Of a DNA stretch of 64,000 bases, positions 17,367 to 25,665 are shown piece after piece. The notes beneath the pieces are model-generated. The model ran no database searches and was not told where the DNA came from. It saw nothing but the letters and a program-made list of their open reading frames with translations. The translations under genes were made by a program, and so were the position numbers. This DNA is from Prado023 sp963798745 (GTDB lineage: Bacteria > Actinomycetota > Actinomycetes > S36-B12 > CAIYMF01), in NCBI GenBank assembly GCA_963798745.1, contig CAWCUF010000002.1:1-64000 (forward strand), given 5' to 3'. Numbering within the stretch: the stretch's first letter is position 1; the number at the start of each line of letters is the position of its first letter.

Positions 17367-17381
17367 GAGGTCGAGGTGGGC

Positions 17382-17471
17382 ATGCAGATCGGCGAGTTGG
17401 CCGGGCGCGCGGGCCTGACCCTGGCCGCGCGGGTGGCCGCGACCCGCCGGTGCGTGGCGGCGTCCGCGTGA
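17382..17471 (+). CDS. 29-codon leader ORF coupled to prfC
   Basis: ATG 17382 has a GAGGTGGG site and encodes MQIGELAGRAGLTLAARVAA followed by nine more residues. Its TGA overlaps the second possible GTG start of prfC (GTGA at 17468). The beginning resembles a MerR-type helix-turn-helix start, but the peptide is far too short for one. It is more likely a leader peptide giving translational coupling, or a truncated relic. Placed just after the switching hairpins, it could sense ribosome behaviour. Confidence 0.5.
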   Translation: MQIGELAGRAGLTLAARVAATRRCVAASA

Positions 17472-19111
17472 GCGCGGCGGTTGCGGGCTCCGACCTCCGG
17501 GGCGAGCCCTCGATCGTGCGGGAGGCGGGTCGGCGGCGCACGTTCGCCGTGATCAGCCACCCCGACGCGGGCAAGTCGACGTTGACCGAGGCTCTGTCCC
17601 TGCACGCGCACGCCATCGCCCAGGCAGGCGCAGTGCACGGCAAGGCCGGGCGGCGGGCCACCGTCTCGGACTGGATGGACATGGAGCAGGCGCGAGGGAT
17701 CTCGATCAGCTCCTCGGCGCTGCAGTTCAACTACCGCGACGTCGTGTTCAACCTGGTGGACACCCCGGGGCACGCGGACTTCTCCGAGGACACCTACCGG
17801 GTGCTCACGGCTGTGGACTGCGCGGTGATGCTGCTGGACGCCGCCAAGGGCCTGGAGCCCCAGACGATGAAGCTGTTCGCGGTGTGTCGGGCCCGAGGGG
17901 TGCCGATCATCACCGTGGTCAACAAGTGGGACCGCCCCGGCCTGGACGCGCTGGCGCTGATGGACCAGATCCAGGCGCGCACCGGGCTGCGCCCGACTCC
18001 GTTGACCTGGCCGGTCGGGCACGCCGGGGACTTCCGCGGGGTGCTGGACCGACGCACCGGAGGGTTCGTGCGGTTCACCCGCACCGCGGGCGGGGCGTCG
18101 ATCGCCCCCGAGGAGCACCTGGACCCGGCCAGCGCCCTGACCCAGGAGGGCCCCGCCTGGTCGGAGGCCGTCGATGCCGATGAGCTGCTGGGCCTCGATG
18201 GATCCGACCACGAACAGGCCGGGTTCCTGGACCAGCGCAGCACCCCGGTGCTGTTCACCTCCGCGGTGCTCAACTTCGGGGTCGGGCAGTTGCTCGACGT
18301 CCTGTGCGACCTGGCGCCCCCGGCCCGGGGCCGCCCGGACGCGAACGGTGTCCGCCGCCCGGTCGACGCCCCGTTCAGCGCCCAGGTGTTCAAGGTGCAG
18401 GCCGGGATGGACGCCGCGCACCGCGACCGGTTGGCCTTCGCCCGGGTGTGCTCCGGGGAGTTCCACCGCGGCGATGTGGTGACCCATCACGCATCGGGAC
18501 GTCCGTTCGCCACCAAGTACGCCCACTCGGTCTTCGGCCGGGACCGCGAGACCCTGGAGGTGGCCTATCCCGGTGACGTGATCGGGCTGGTCAACGCCGG
18601 GTCGCTGCGCGCCGGGGACACCCTGCACGCACCCGGCTCGCCGGTGGAGTACGCGCCGATCCCCAGCTTCGCCCCGGAGCACTTCCGGATCGCCCGGGCA
18701 CTCGACCCCTCGCGGTACAAGCAGTTCCAGCGGGGCATCGACCAGTTGGACCAGGAGGGGGTCGTGCAGGTGCTGCGCTCGGACCGGCGCGGCAACCAGG
18801 CCCCGGTCCTGGCCGCGGTCGGCCCGATGCAGTTCGAGGTCGCCGCCCACCGCCTGGCCAACGAGCTGCGCGCCCCGATCCAGCTCGAGGCCCTGCCCTA
18901 CACGATGGCGCGGCGGACCCGCGGTGCCGACATCGCCGCGATCGAGGCCCGCCGCGGCACCGAGGTCCTCCAGCGCGGCGACGGCGCCCTGCTCGCCCTG
19001 TTCACCGACCGGTGGCAGATCCATTGGATACTCAAGGACAACCCCGAGGTCGTCCTGGACCCGCTGGTCGCCGACGTCGACGACCCGGCCACCACCCCCA
19101 CCCCAACCTGA
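17450..19111 (+). CDS. prfC: Peptide chain release factor 3
   Basis: RF3 is the translational GTPase that removes RF1/RF2 from the ribosome after peptide release. Length is 553 residues from GTG 17450; GTG 17468, overlapping the leader-ORF stop, is an equally good start (547 aa). Motifs include the G1 loop SHPDAGKSTLTEAL, the switch region DWMDMEQARGISISSS, G3 DTPGHADFSEDTYR and G4 NKWDRPG. The ISISSS version after RGI is the RF3 signature that separates it from EF-G. Domains II and III follow with the RF3-type end (MQFEVAAHRLANE). RNase J lies 51 bases downstream on the same strand. Confidence 0.96.
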   Translation: MRGGVRVSAAVAGSDLRGEPSIVREAGRRRTFAVISHPDAGKSTLTEALSLHAHAIAQAGAVHGKAGRRATVSDWMDMEQARGISISSSALQFNYRDVVFNLVDTPGHADFSEDTYRVLTAVDCAVMLLDAAKGLEPQTMKLFAVCRARGVPIITVVNKWDRPGLDALALMDQIQARTGLRPTPLTWPVGHAGDFRGVLDRRTGGFVRFTRTAGGASIAPEEHLDPASALTQEGPAWSEAVDADELLGLDGSDHEQAGFLDQRSTPVLFTSAVLNFGVGQLLDVLCDLAPPARGRPDANGVRRPVDAPFSAQVFKVQAGMDAAHRDRLAFARVCSGEFHRGDVVTHHASGRPFATKYAHSVFGRDRETLEVAYPGDVIGLVNAGSLRAGDTLHAPGSPVEYAPIPSFAPEHFRIARALDPSRYKQFQRGIDQLDQEGVVQVLRSDRRGNQAPVLAAVGPMQFEVAAHRLANELRAPIQLEALPYTMARRTRGADIAAIEARRGTEVLQRGDGALLALFTDRWQIHWILKDNPEVVLDPLVADVDDPATTPTPT

Positions 19112-19162
19112 GTCACCCCGGCACGACCGGGCCACCGACCACCCGAGAGGACCCACCCACCC

Positions 19163-20848
19163 ATGAGCCACCCGCATCCCGAACTCGGCCCCCCGCCCAC
19201 ACTGCCCAAGGGCGCGCTACGCGTGGTCCCCCTGGGCGGACTGGGCGAGATCGGGCGGAACATGACCGTCTTCGAGTACGACGGTCGGCTGCTGGTGGTG
19301 GACTGCGGGGTCCTGTTCCCCGAGGAGACCCAGCCCGGCATCGACGTGATCCTGCCGGACTTCACCTGGATCCGTGACCGCCTGGACGCCATCGAGGCGA
19401 TCGTGCTCACCCACGGCCACGAGGACCACATCGGCGGGGTGCCCTACCTCCTGCGCGAGCGCCCGGACATCCCCGTGATCGGCTCCCGGCTCACCCTGGC
19501 CTTCGTCGCCTCGAAGCTCAAGGAGCACCGGATCACCCCGGTCACCAAGCAGGTCGCCGAGGGCGAGCGGCGCACGATGGGGGCCTTCGACCTCGAGTTC
19601 GTGGCCGTCAACCACTCGATCCCCGACGGCCTGGCCGTGGCCATCCGCACGCCTGCGGGGATGGTCCTGCACACCGGGGACTTCAAGATGGACCAGTTCC
19701 CCCTGGACTCCCGGATCACCGACCTGCGCGCCTTCGCCCGGCTGGCCGACGAGGGCGTCGACCTGTTCATGACCGACTCCACCAACGCCGACGTCCCCGG
19801 CTTCACCATCGCAGAGCGCGACCTGGCACCGGCGATCGAGGAGGTCTTCCGCACCGCCCCGCGGCGGATCATCGTCTCCAGCTTCGCCAGCCACGTGCAC
19901 CGGATCCAGCAGGTCCTCGACGCCGCGCACCACCACAACCGCAAGGTCGCGTTCGTGGGCCGGTCGATGGTGCGCAACATGGGCATCGCCCGTGACCTGG
20001 GCTATCTGAGCATCCCCGAGGGGCTGGTGGTCAGCGTCAAGGAGATCACCAAGCTGGCCGATGATCGGATCACGCTGGTCTCCACCGGATCCCAGGGTGA
20101 GCCGATGGCCGCGCTGGGCCGGATGGCCAACCGCGACCACGAGATCCGGATCGGGCCCGGGGACACGGTCCTGCTGGCCAGCTCGCTGATCCCGGGCAAC
20201 GAGAACGCGATCTACCGGATCATCAACGCCTTCACCCGGTACGGCGCCAACGTCGTCCACAAGGGCAACGCGAAGGTGCATGTCTCCGGCCACGCCAGCG
20301 CCGGGGAGCTGGCCTACTGCTACAACATCGTCCGCCCGGGCAACGTGCTGCCGATCCACGGCGAGTGGCGGCACCTGGCCGAGAACGCCGCGATCGCCAT
20401 CCGCACCGGCGTGCCGACGAAGAACGTGGTCATCGCCGAGGACGGCGTCGTCGTGGACCTCATCGATCGCACGGCGCGGGTCACCGGCAAGGTTCCGGCC
20501 GGATACGTCTACGTCGACGGGGCCACTGTCGGCGGCGCCACCGACGCCTCCCTGAAGGACCGCCGCACCCTGGCCCAGGAGGGGCTGGTCACCATCGTGG
20601 CCATCGTCAACGCCGACACCGGAGCCCTGGCCGAGGCCCCGGACTTCCTGACTCGTGGGCTGGTGCAGGGCGACACCATGTTCGCCGACGTCGTACCCCT
20701 GATCGAGAAGGCCCTGGCCAAGGCCGCCGCCGAGAGCATCGGCGAGGCCCACCAGCTCGAGCAGATCATCCACCGCACCGTCAGCCGCTGGGTGTTCCGG
20801 ACCTACCGGCGCAACCCGGTGATCATGCCCATCGTGATCGACGCCTGA
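19163..20848 (+). CDS. rnj: Ribonuclease J
   Basis: This 561-residue metallo-beta-lactamase/beta-CASP nuclease carries out 5'-3' exo- and endonucleolytic RNA decay and rRNA maturation. The zinc motif HGHEDHIGG is near 76-84, and GHASAGELAYCYNIVRPGNV with LPIHGE (beta-CASP motifs) is near 375-400. The C-terminal domain used for dimerisation is present, so length is normal for RNase J. AGAGG lies about a dozen bases before ATG 19163. It probably shares a transcript with prfC. Confidence 0.96.
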   Translation: MSHPHPELGPPPTLPKGALRVVPLGGLGEIGRNMTVFEYDGRLLVVDCGVLFPEETQPGIDVILPDFTWIRDRLDAIEAIVLTHGHEDHIGGVPYLLRERPDIPVIGSRLTLAFVASKLKEHRITPVTKQVAEGERRTMGAFDLEFVAVNHSIPDGLAVAIRTPAGMVLHTGDFKMDQFPLDSRITDLRAFARLADEGVDLFMTDSTNADVPGFTIAERDLAPAIEEVFRTAPRRIIVSSFASHVHRIQQVLDAAHHHNRKVAFVGRSMVRNMGIARDLGYLSIPEGLVVSVKEITKLADDRITLVSTGSQGEPMAALGRMANRDHEIRIGPGDTVLLASSLIPGNENAIYRIINAFTRYGANVVHKGNAKVHVSGHASAGELAYCYNIVRPGNVLPIHGEWRHLAENAAIAIRTGVPTKNVVIAEDGVVVDLIDRTARVTGKVPAGYVYVDGATVGGATDASLKDRRTLAQEGLVTIVAIVNADTGALAEAPDFLTRGLVQGDTMFADVVPLIEKALAKAAAESIGEAHQLEQIIHRTVSRWVFRTYRRNPVIMPIVIDA

Positions 20849-20855
20849 CCGGTCC

Positions 20856-23360
20856 CTACTCGCGCGCTGGGGTTCCCGGCTCGTCCCGGGTCCCGGCCGA
20901 GGCAGCCTCCAGGTCCCAGTGCGTGGGGTGCGGGTGGGTGCGCTCCAACGATGCCCCCTCCACGTCGACGTTGGGCAGGATGCGGTCCAGCCAGTCCGGC
21001 AGCCACCAGGCCCGCTCGCCGGCCAGGTGCATCAGCCCCGGGATGAGCACCAGGCGCACCAGGAAGGCGTCCAGCGCGATCCCCAGGGCCAGGCCGAAGC
21101 CCATCACGCGGATCACGTTGACCTCGCTGGTGACGAACCCGGCGAACACCGAGATCATGATGATCGCGGCCACGGTCACCACGACCCGCGCAGCGTTGAA
21201 CCCGCGGCGCACGGCGATCCGGGCCGGCACGCCGTGGATGTAGGCCTCCCGCATCCCGGTCACCAGGAACAGCTGGTAGTCCATCGCCAGGCCGAACAGC
21301 ACGCCGACCAGGAACGTCGGCAGGAAGCTGAGCACCGGGCCGGGATCGTGCACCCCGAACAGGCCGCCCAGCCAGCCCCACTGGAAGACCGCGACCACGC
21401 CGCCGAACGCAGCGAACAGCGACATCACGAAGCCCACCGTGGCCATGATCGGCACCCAGATCGAGCGGAACACCGCGAGCATGATCAGCAGGGAGATCCC
21501 GACCACCAGCGCCAGGTAGCGCGGCAGCGCGTCGGCCAGCGTGGAAGAGATGTCGATGTTGCCGCTGGCGGCGCCGGCCACGCCGAGCGTGACGTCGTCG
21601 TACAGCGGCGAGCGGTTGCGCAGGTTGTTCACCACATCCGCGGTGGACTCGCTGTTGGGCCCCCCGTCCGGGAGCACCTGGAAGGCCAGGAGGCGGCGGT
21701 CCTCGGAGATCCCGATCGGCGCCACCGCGACCACGCCCCGTGTCCACGAGAGCTGGGTGGCGATTCGCGCCTGCTCCAGCACCAGGTCGTCCTCGGTGAT
21801 GGGTTCGGGGGAGTCGGCGACCACCAGCAGCGGGCCGTTGACCCCCTGCCCGAACTTCTCGGCCGTGATGCTGAAAGCGCGGTAGGCCTGGGAGTCCTGC
21901 GCCTCCGAGGAGCCGTCCGGCAGGCCCAGACGCATCGACATCGCCGGGATCGCGATCACCAGCAGCACCAGCGTCGCGCCGACCACCCGCAGGATCGCCC
22001 CCCGGTCGGTCATCGGCTCGCGGACCAGGTCGATCGGCTCCGGCGTGCCGCGCAGCTTCTTGGGCAGCACGCGGCTGCCCAGCAACCTGAGCAGGGCCGG
22101 GGTCAAGGTGATCGCGACCAGCACGGCGGTGAACACCGACAGCGCCGCCACAGTGCCCATCAAGCCGAGGAATCCGATCCCCGAGACGTTCAGGGCCAGC
22201 AGGGCCACCAGCACGGTGGCACCGGCGAAGACCACGGCGTTGCCGGAGGTGCCGTTGGCCAGGCCGATCGATTCGTCCATCGCCACCCCCTCGCGCAACT
22301 GGTGGCGATGCCGGTTGACGATGAACAGCGCGTAGTCGATGCCGACCGCCAGGCCGATCATGAGCCCCAGCACCGGGGTGAACGAGGTCATCTCGATCGA
22401 GGAGGAGAACGCCAGGGCCGCCAGCACGCTGACCGCGACACCGACCAGTGCGCCGACGATCGGCACCGCGGCGGCCAGCGCCGTCCCGAGCATGATCTGC
22501 AGCGCCAGGCCGGCCACCAGCAGGCCGATGATCTCCCCGACGCCCAGCACCTCGGGGACCCCGGAGGTGAGATCGGCCGATGCCTCGACACCCACGCCGG
22601 GGATGTCGGCCCCGGCCAGCAGCGCGTTGACCTCCTCCTTGGTCTCCGGGGTGACCTCGAGCTGCTCCTCGGTGAACAGCGCCACGCCCAGAGCCGCCGA
22701 CTCATCCTGCGAGACGGTGCGGATCGGTGCGGACAGCTCGAGCAGGTCGGCACCCGCCTCGAGCCTGCGCTCCTGGGCAGCCAGCTCACGACGACCGTCG
22801 TCGAGCGTCTGGCGCTGCGCGTCGATCTCAGCCTGCGCCGCGTCCAGCTGCGCCATGATCTCGGGGCCGACATCGCCTGCCTGCGCCAGCACCCGCGAGC
22901 CGCGGACCTGGCTGGCGGCCCGGCTGAGCTCCTCGGCGCCCTGCTCCAACTCCGCGCGGGCAGCCTCGAGCTGCGCCCGGCCGGACGCGAGTTCCGCGGT
23001 GGCATCGGCTACCTGCTGCTCGGTCGCGAACGGATCGGTCACCGCGCGCACGCCCGGCACCTCGGCCACGTCGACCAGCAGCGCGCTGATCGCCGCGCGC
23101 TGGTCGTCGGTGAGCGCCGAGCCGTCGTCGGTGTGGAACACGACGGTGCCCGTGCCACCGCTGGCCGCGGGCAGCCTGGCTGCGAGCTCGTCGGTGACCC
23201 GGGCAGTCTCCGTGCCGGGGATGGACACCACCGAGCTCAGCGTTCCGCGACCGAGCAGGAACCCGGTGGCGGCCAGACCCAGGATGATCAGCCAGGCGAC
23301 GATGACCAGCCATGCGCGTCGCGCGCAGAACCGGCCCAACCGGTAGAGGGCTTCAGCCAT
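20856..23360 (-). CDS. MMPL-family RND transporter
   Basis: This 834-residue inner-membrane transporter has two repeated halves: a TM helix near the N-terminus (AWLVIVAWLIILGLAATGFL), a large extracytoplasmic loop with a long alanine/glutamate coiled coil (about 130-200), a TM bundle around 280-420 with GLAVGIDYALFIVNR, a second loop, and a last bundle with FGLAMDYQLFLV. The two Asp-Tyr pairs are the proton-relay residues. Such proteins export lipids or hydrophobic drugs. ATG 23360 has GAAGGA upstream and overlaps the TetR stop by eight bases; an upstream ATG at 23393 would overlap further. It is probably controlled by that TetR protein. Confidence 0.93.
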   Translation of the reverse strand: MAEALYRLGRFCARRAWLVIVAWLIILGLAATGFLLGRGTLSSVVSIPGTETARVTDELAARLPAASGGTGTVVFHTDDGSALTDDQRAAISALLVDVAEVPGVRAVTDPFATEQQVADATAELASGRAQLEAARAELEQGAEELSRAASQVRGSRVLAQAGDVGPEIMAQLDAAQAEIDAQRQTLDDGRRELAAQERRLEAGADLLELSAPIRTVSQDESAALGVALFTEEQLEVTPETKEEVNALLAGADIPGVGVEASADLTSGVPEVLGVGEIIGLLVAGLALQIMLGTALAAAVPIVGALVGVAVSVLAALAFSSSIEMTSFTPVLGLMIGLAVGIDYALFIVNRHRHQLREGVAMDESIGLANGTSGNAVVFAGATVLVALLALNVSGIGFLGLMGTVAALSVFTAVLVAITLTPALLRLLGSRVLPKKLRGTPEPIDLVREPMTDRGAILRVVGATLVLLVIAIPAMSMRLGLPDGSSEAQDSQAYRAFSITAEKFGQGVNGPLLVVADSPEPITEDDLVLEQARIATQLSWTRGVVAVAPIGISEDRRLLAFQVLPDGGPNSESTADVVNNLRNRSPLYDDVTLGVAGAASGNIDISSTLADALPRYLALVVGISLLIMLAVFRSIWVPIMATVGFVMSLFAAFGGVVAVFQWGWLGGLFGVHDPGPVLSFLPTFLVGVLFGLAMDYQLFLVTGMREAYIHGVPARIAVRRGFNAARVVVTVAAIIMISVFAGFVTSEVNVIRVMGFGLALGIALDAFLVRLVLIPGLMHLAGERAWWLPDWLDRILPNVDVEGASLERTHPHPTHWDLEAASAGTRDEPGTPARE

Positions 23361-24027
23361 TGTCGTGCCATCCTTCGTCGTCGCGGGGGACATCGGGTGC
23401 CGGTGTTCGGGGCAGGTAACCCGTGCCCACCGTGTCGAGCAGGCGTTCGAGCAGCCGGTCCCACTCGGCCCGGCGCGGTGGTCGGCCAGGGGCGGCAGCC
23501 ACGATCCAATGACTGGCGATCACGCCCAGCCCGTGGGCCAGCAGGCTGGCCAGCAGGGCGATGTCCAGCAGATCCGCCTGCGGATGATGGGCCCTCAGCA
23601 GCGCGGCGAGTTCGTCGGCGAGGCCGGCCAGCGCCTGCTGGGCGAACGCCCGCGTCCGCTGGTCGTCCACGGTGGGACCACCCAGCGCACGCCAGACCTG
23701 CAGGATCGGCTCGCTGAGTTCCGCGCTGCGCAGCGCCTGGGACATGGCGGCGAACATCGCCGTGCGCGGCTCGCCCGACGTCGGCCAGCCGACCTGGGCC
23801 CGAAGTTGCGCGGCGACCACATCCAGGGTCTCGCTGCACACATCGAGCAGCACGTCGTCCAGCGACGCGAAGTGGTTGAAGACCGTCCGGCGCGACACCC
23901 CAGCGCGATCCGCCAGCTCGTCAGCGCTGAACCGCGCACCAGCACCCTCGCCGATCAGTTCGACGGCAGCGTCCAGGATCGCTCGGCGATGCCGCAGCCG
24001 CACCGCGGTTCGCCCGTCGCCCTCCAC
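23353..24027 (-). CDS. TetR-family regulator of the MMPL transporter
   Basis: This 224-residue protein has an N-terminal helix-turn-helix (about 14-60: FSADELADRAGVSRRTVFNH) and a ligand-binding helical C-terminus. It is first in an operon with the MMPL transporter, the usual arrangement for a repressor that responds to the exported compound. GTG 24027 has a -10 box TAGGGT (24036-24041, minus strand), and palindromic GTGCAA half-sites lie directly behind it, so it likely represses its own operon. Confidence 0.92.
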   Translation of the reverse strand: MEGDGRTAVRLRHRRAILDAAVELIGEGAGARFSADELADRAGVSRRTVFNHFASLDDVLLDVCSETLDVVAAQLRAQVGWPTSGEPRTAMFAAMSQALRSAELSEPILQVWRALGGPTVDDQRTRAFAQQALAGLADELAALLRAHHPQADLLDIALLASLLAHGLGVIASHWIVAAAPGRPPRRAEWDRLLERLLDTVGTGYLPRTPAPDVPRDDEGWHDNG

Positions 24028-24042
24028 AGCGGTTCACCCTAG

Positions 24043-24065
24043 GTGCAAGGTTGCACTGCGTGCAA
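24043..24065. promoter_or_regulatory. TetR operator candidate: three GTGCAA half-sites
   Basis: GTGCAA (24043-24048) and TTGCAC (24051-24056) form a perfect palindrome around GG. A third half-site GTGCAA (24060-24065) forms a second inverted pair with the middle one. They lie just upstream of the -10 box of the tetR-MMPL operon. Confidence 0.6.
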
Positions 24066-24101
24066 ACACCGCGGGTACGACGCCGTCGGACCTCAGCAGC
24101 G

Positions 24102-24275
24102 GCGAACCGCCGAGTTGTGGTCGAAAGGCAGCCCGCACGCGGCCCGTGCGGCGCCAACCGCGCTCCGCGTGGTTGGAAGACGGCCTGGGCGCTCTGTTCT
24201 TTCAACCACAACTCCGCGTTGAGCGACCAGCGCCCTTGTGCGGGGGCTCGGTTCAACCACAACTCCGCGGTTGAG
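24102..24275. repeat. Cluster of four short palindromic repeats
   Basis: Two near-identical direct copies of a 23-24 bp unit (core TTCAACCACAACTCCGCG, ending TTGAG) lie at 24201-24223 and 24252-24275. An inverted relative is at about 24102-24124 (GAGTTGTGGTCGAA), and a looser one at 24153-24176 (CCAACCGCG...GTGGTTGG). The arms TCAACC/GGTTGA make each unit palindromic. No gene lies within 24066-24355. Confidence 0.65.
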
Positions 24276-24355
24276 TCACGGGCGGCGGGTCGGAGCACCC
24301 TGCTCGTCCGCCGGGACGACCGAACCGCCCGCGGGAAGGCCACGGCGCTCGAGCG

Positions 24356-24796
24356 TCAGTAGCTGATGAACCACTTCACGAGCGAGATCAGCGTGGCCAC
24401 CGTGAGTCCGACGAAGGCGTAGGCCAGGGCGCGGGGCCGTGACGATCCGGAGTGGTGGCTCTCCCAGCCGACGATCAGGCCGATGAAGGCGCTCGCGGTC
24501 AACCGCGCGCCGAGGCGCTCGACGTCCACCGGGAGCGCGACGACGACCACGGTGGTCGTGACGGCCACAGCCAGGGCCATGCCCATCTGCGCGGTGAAGC
24601 GTTCCAGCGGGGTGTGCTGATCCTCGGGGTCGGGGGCGATGCGTGCCGACACCGCGACCGCGAACCAGTGCGCCAGCGACAGTCCCACCGTGGTGCCCCA
24701 CACCACGCGCAGCACGTCGCCCTGCGACTGCCCGGCGTGATCCGGGCCCAGGGTCAGCGCCGCCAACACGGTGATGCAGACGTAGAGCCCCATCAT
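24356..24796 (-). CDS. Integral membrane protein of unknown function
   Basis: From ATG 24796 this is a 146-residue protein with about four predicted TM segments (VCITVLAALTL; VVWGTTVGLSLAHWFAVAV; ALAVAVTTTVVVVAL; LTASAFIGLIVGW) and a fifth possible near the end. I do not recognise the family. The frame stays open upstream to 24976, but that extension is polar and arginine-rich and looks like shadow, so the internal ATG is preferred; ATG 24871 is another option. No clear ribosome site was found for any of them. Confidence 0.6.
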   Translation of the reverse strand: MMGLYVCITVLAALTLGPDHAGQSQGDVLRVVWGTTVGLSLAHWFAVAVSARIAPDPEDQHTPLERFTAQMGMALAVAVTTTVVVVALPVDVERLGARLTASAFIGLIVGWESHHSGSSRPRALAYAFVGLTVATLISLVKWFISY

Positions 24797-24953
24797 GTCG
24801 GACTCGCGACGTAGTGCTGGATCGCGGCGAGTCCGCTGAAACACGCCATCACGCCCCAGCAGGTGGGCCATCGGATCAGTATGCCCAGCCCACGCGCGCT
24901 GGGTGCTGCCAGAAGCTGATCCGCAGGCAGGTCGAGGCCCGATTCGCGGGGAC

Positions 24954-25415
24954 TCAGTGGCGCCGTGAGCCGGCAACCCGTTCCAGCAGCGCAGCGCGGC
25001 GCCGCGCGGCGGGGACTGAGTTCTGCTCCATCCACTCGGCAGTCAGCACGGCGCCGTCGTCCCCGGGATCGGTCCGCAGCCCTGCGACGATGCCGCGCAC
25101 GTCCTCGGGGCGCGTGTTCTGGCTCATCTTCGCCTTGGCCACCACGCGCGTCAGTTGGAGCTCCAGGCCGACGATCGCGCGCAACATCCGCCCGAGGTAC
25201 CTCATCGGGCACCTCGTCGAGGCGGGTACCCGTCTCGTGCCTCGCGGTCAGCTGGCGCACCGACTGCTCGGTCCACGACGCGTCGTCGTGGACGACCAGG
25301 CGGCCATGGGCATGGACCGTGAGGTAGTTCCAGGTCGGCACGACCTGACCGGTTCGGCCAGCGCCGGCAGCCAACGAGGCGAGACGTAGAGATCCTCGTC
25401 GCTCATCGCCGCGAT
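24954..25415 (-). pseudogene. PaiB-like FMN-binding regulator, frameshifted fragment
   Basis: Three pieces in different minus frames make up the C-terminal two thirds of a PaiB-type (FMN-binding split-barrel) protein: DLYVSPRWLPALAE, then GQVVPTWNYLTVHAHGRL with VVHDDASWTEQSVRQLTARH, then RMLRAIVGLELQLTR with KAKMSQNTRPEDVRGIVAGL. A single missing base near 25351-25357 causes the first shift; the second is near 25200-25215. The N-terminal third is missing and replaced by a P-type ATPase fragment. It is not functional as read. Confidence 0.8.
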
Positions 25416-25613
25416 CTCCGCGCCACTGATCACCCCCGGGCCCAGCCCGAGCTCGGCGCCGATCGCCGAAGCGGTGATGGCGTGGTCGCAGGTGATCATC
25501 CGCGCCTCGATACCGGCCTGACGGGCGATCCGTACCGCTTCGACCGCCCAGGGGCGCAGCGGGTCGATGATGCCGACCATGCCGACGACCTTCTGGGGCA
25601 GGTGCGTGGCCAC
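25398..25613 (-). pseudogene. P-type cation ATPase fragment
   Basis: About 70 residues match the nucleotide/phosphorylation-domain hinge of P-type ATPases: VVGMVGIIDPLRPWAVEAV, RIARQAGIEARMITCDHAIT, then LGPGVISGAEIAAMSDEDL. The usual TGD motif reads TCD, which would impair the pump. The frame then runs straight into the PaiB-like fragment, so this is a recombination or deletion junction and not a living gene. The rest of the ATPase is absent from the window. Confidence 0.8.
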
Positions 25614-25665
25614 AGTGGATCACCGGCGGTGCGGGTGCCGGATGGTGCGGGTGCCCAGTCCGGCC

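Noticed and set aside
17290..17385. TPP (thi-box) riboswitch before prfC
   Set aside because: Only GGCTGA and CGAACCTG resemble the core; CTGAGA, CTGATC and the downstream GCG-AGGGA block are not canonical, and prfC is not a thiamine gene. It is kept only as an unclassified switching leader.
20919..23717. Plus-strand ORF of 932 aa opposite the MMPL gene
   Set aside because: His/Gln/Arg-rich composition with no domain; the minus-strand transporter has clear TM pattern and motifs.
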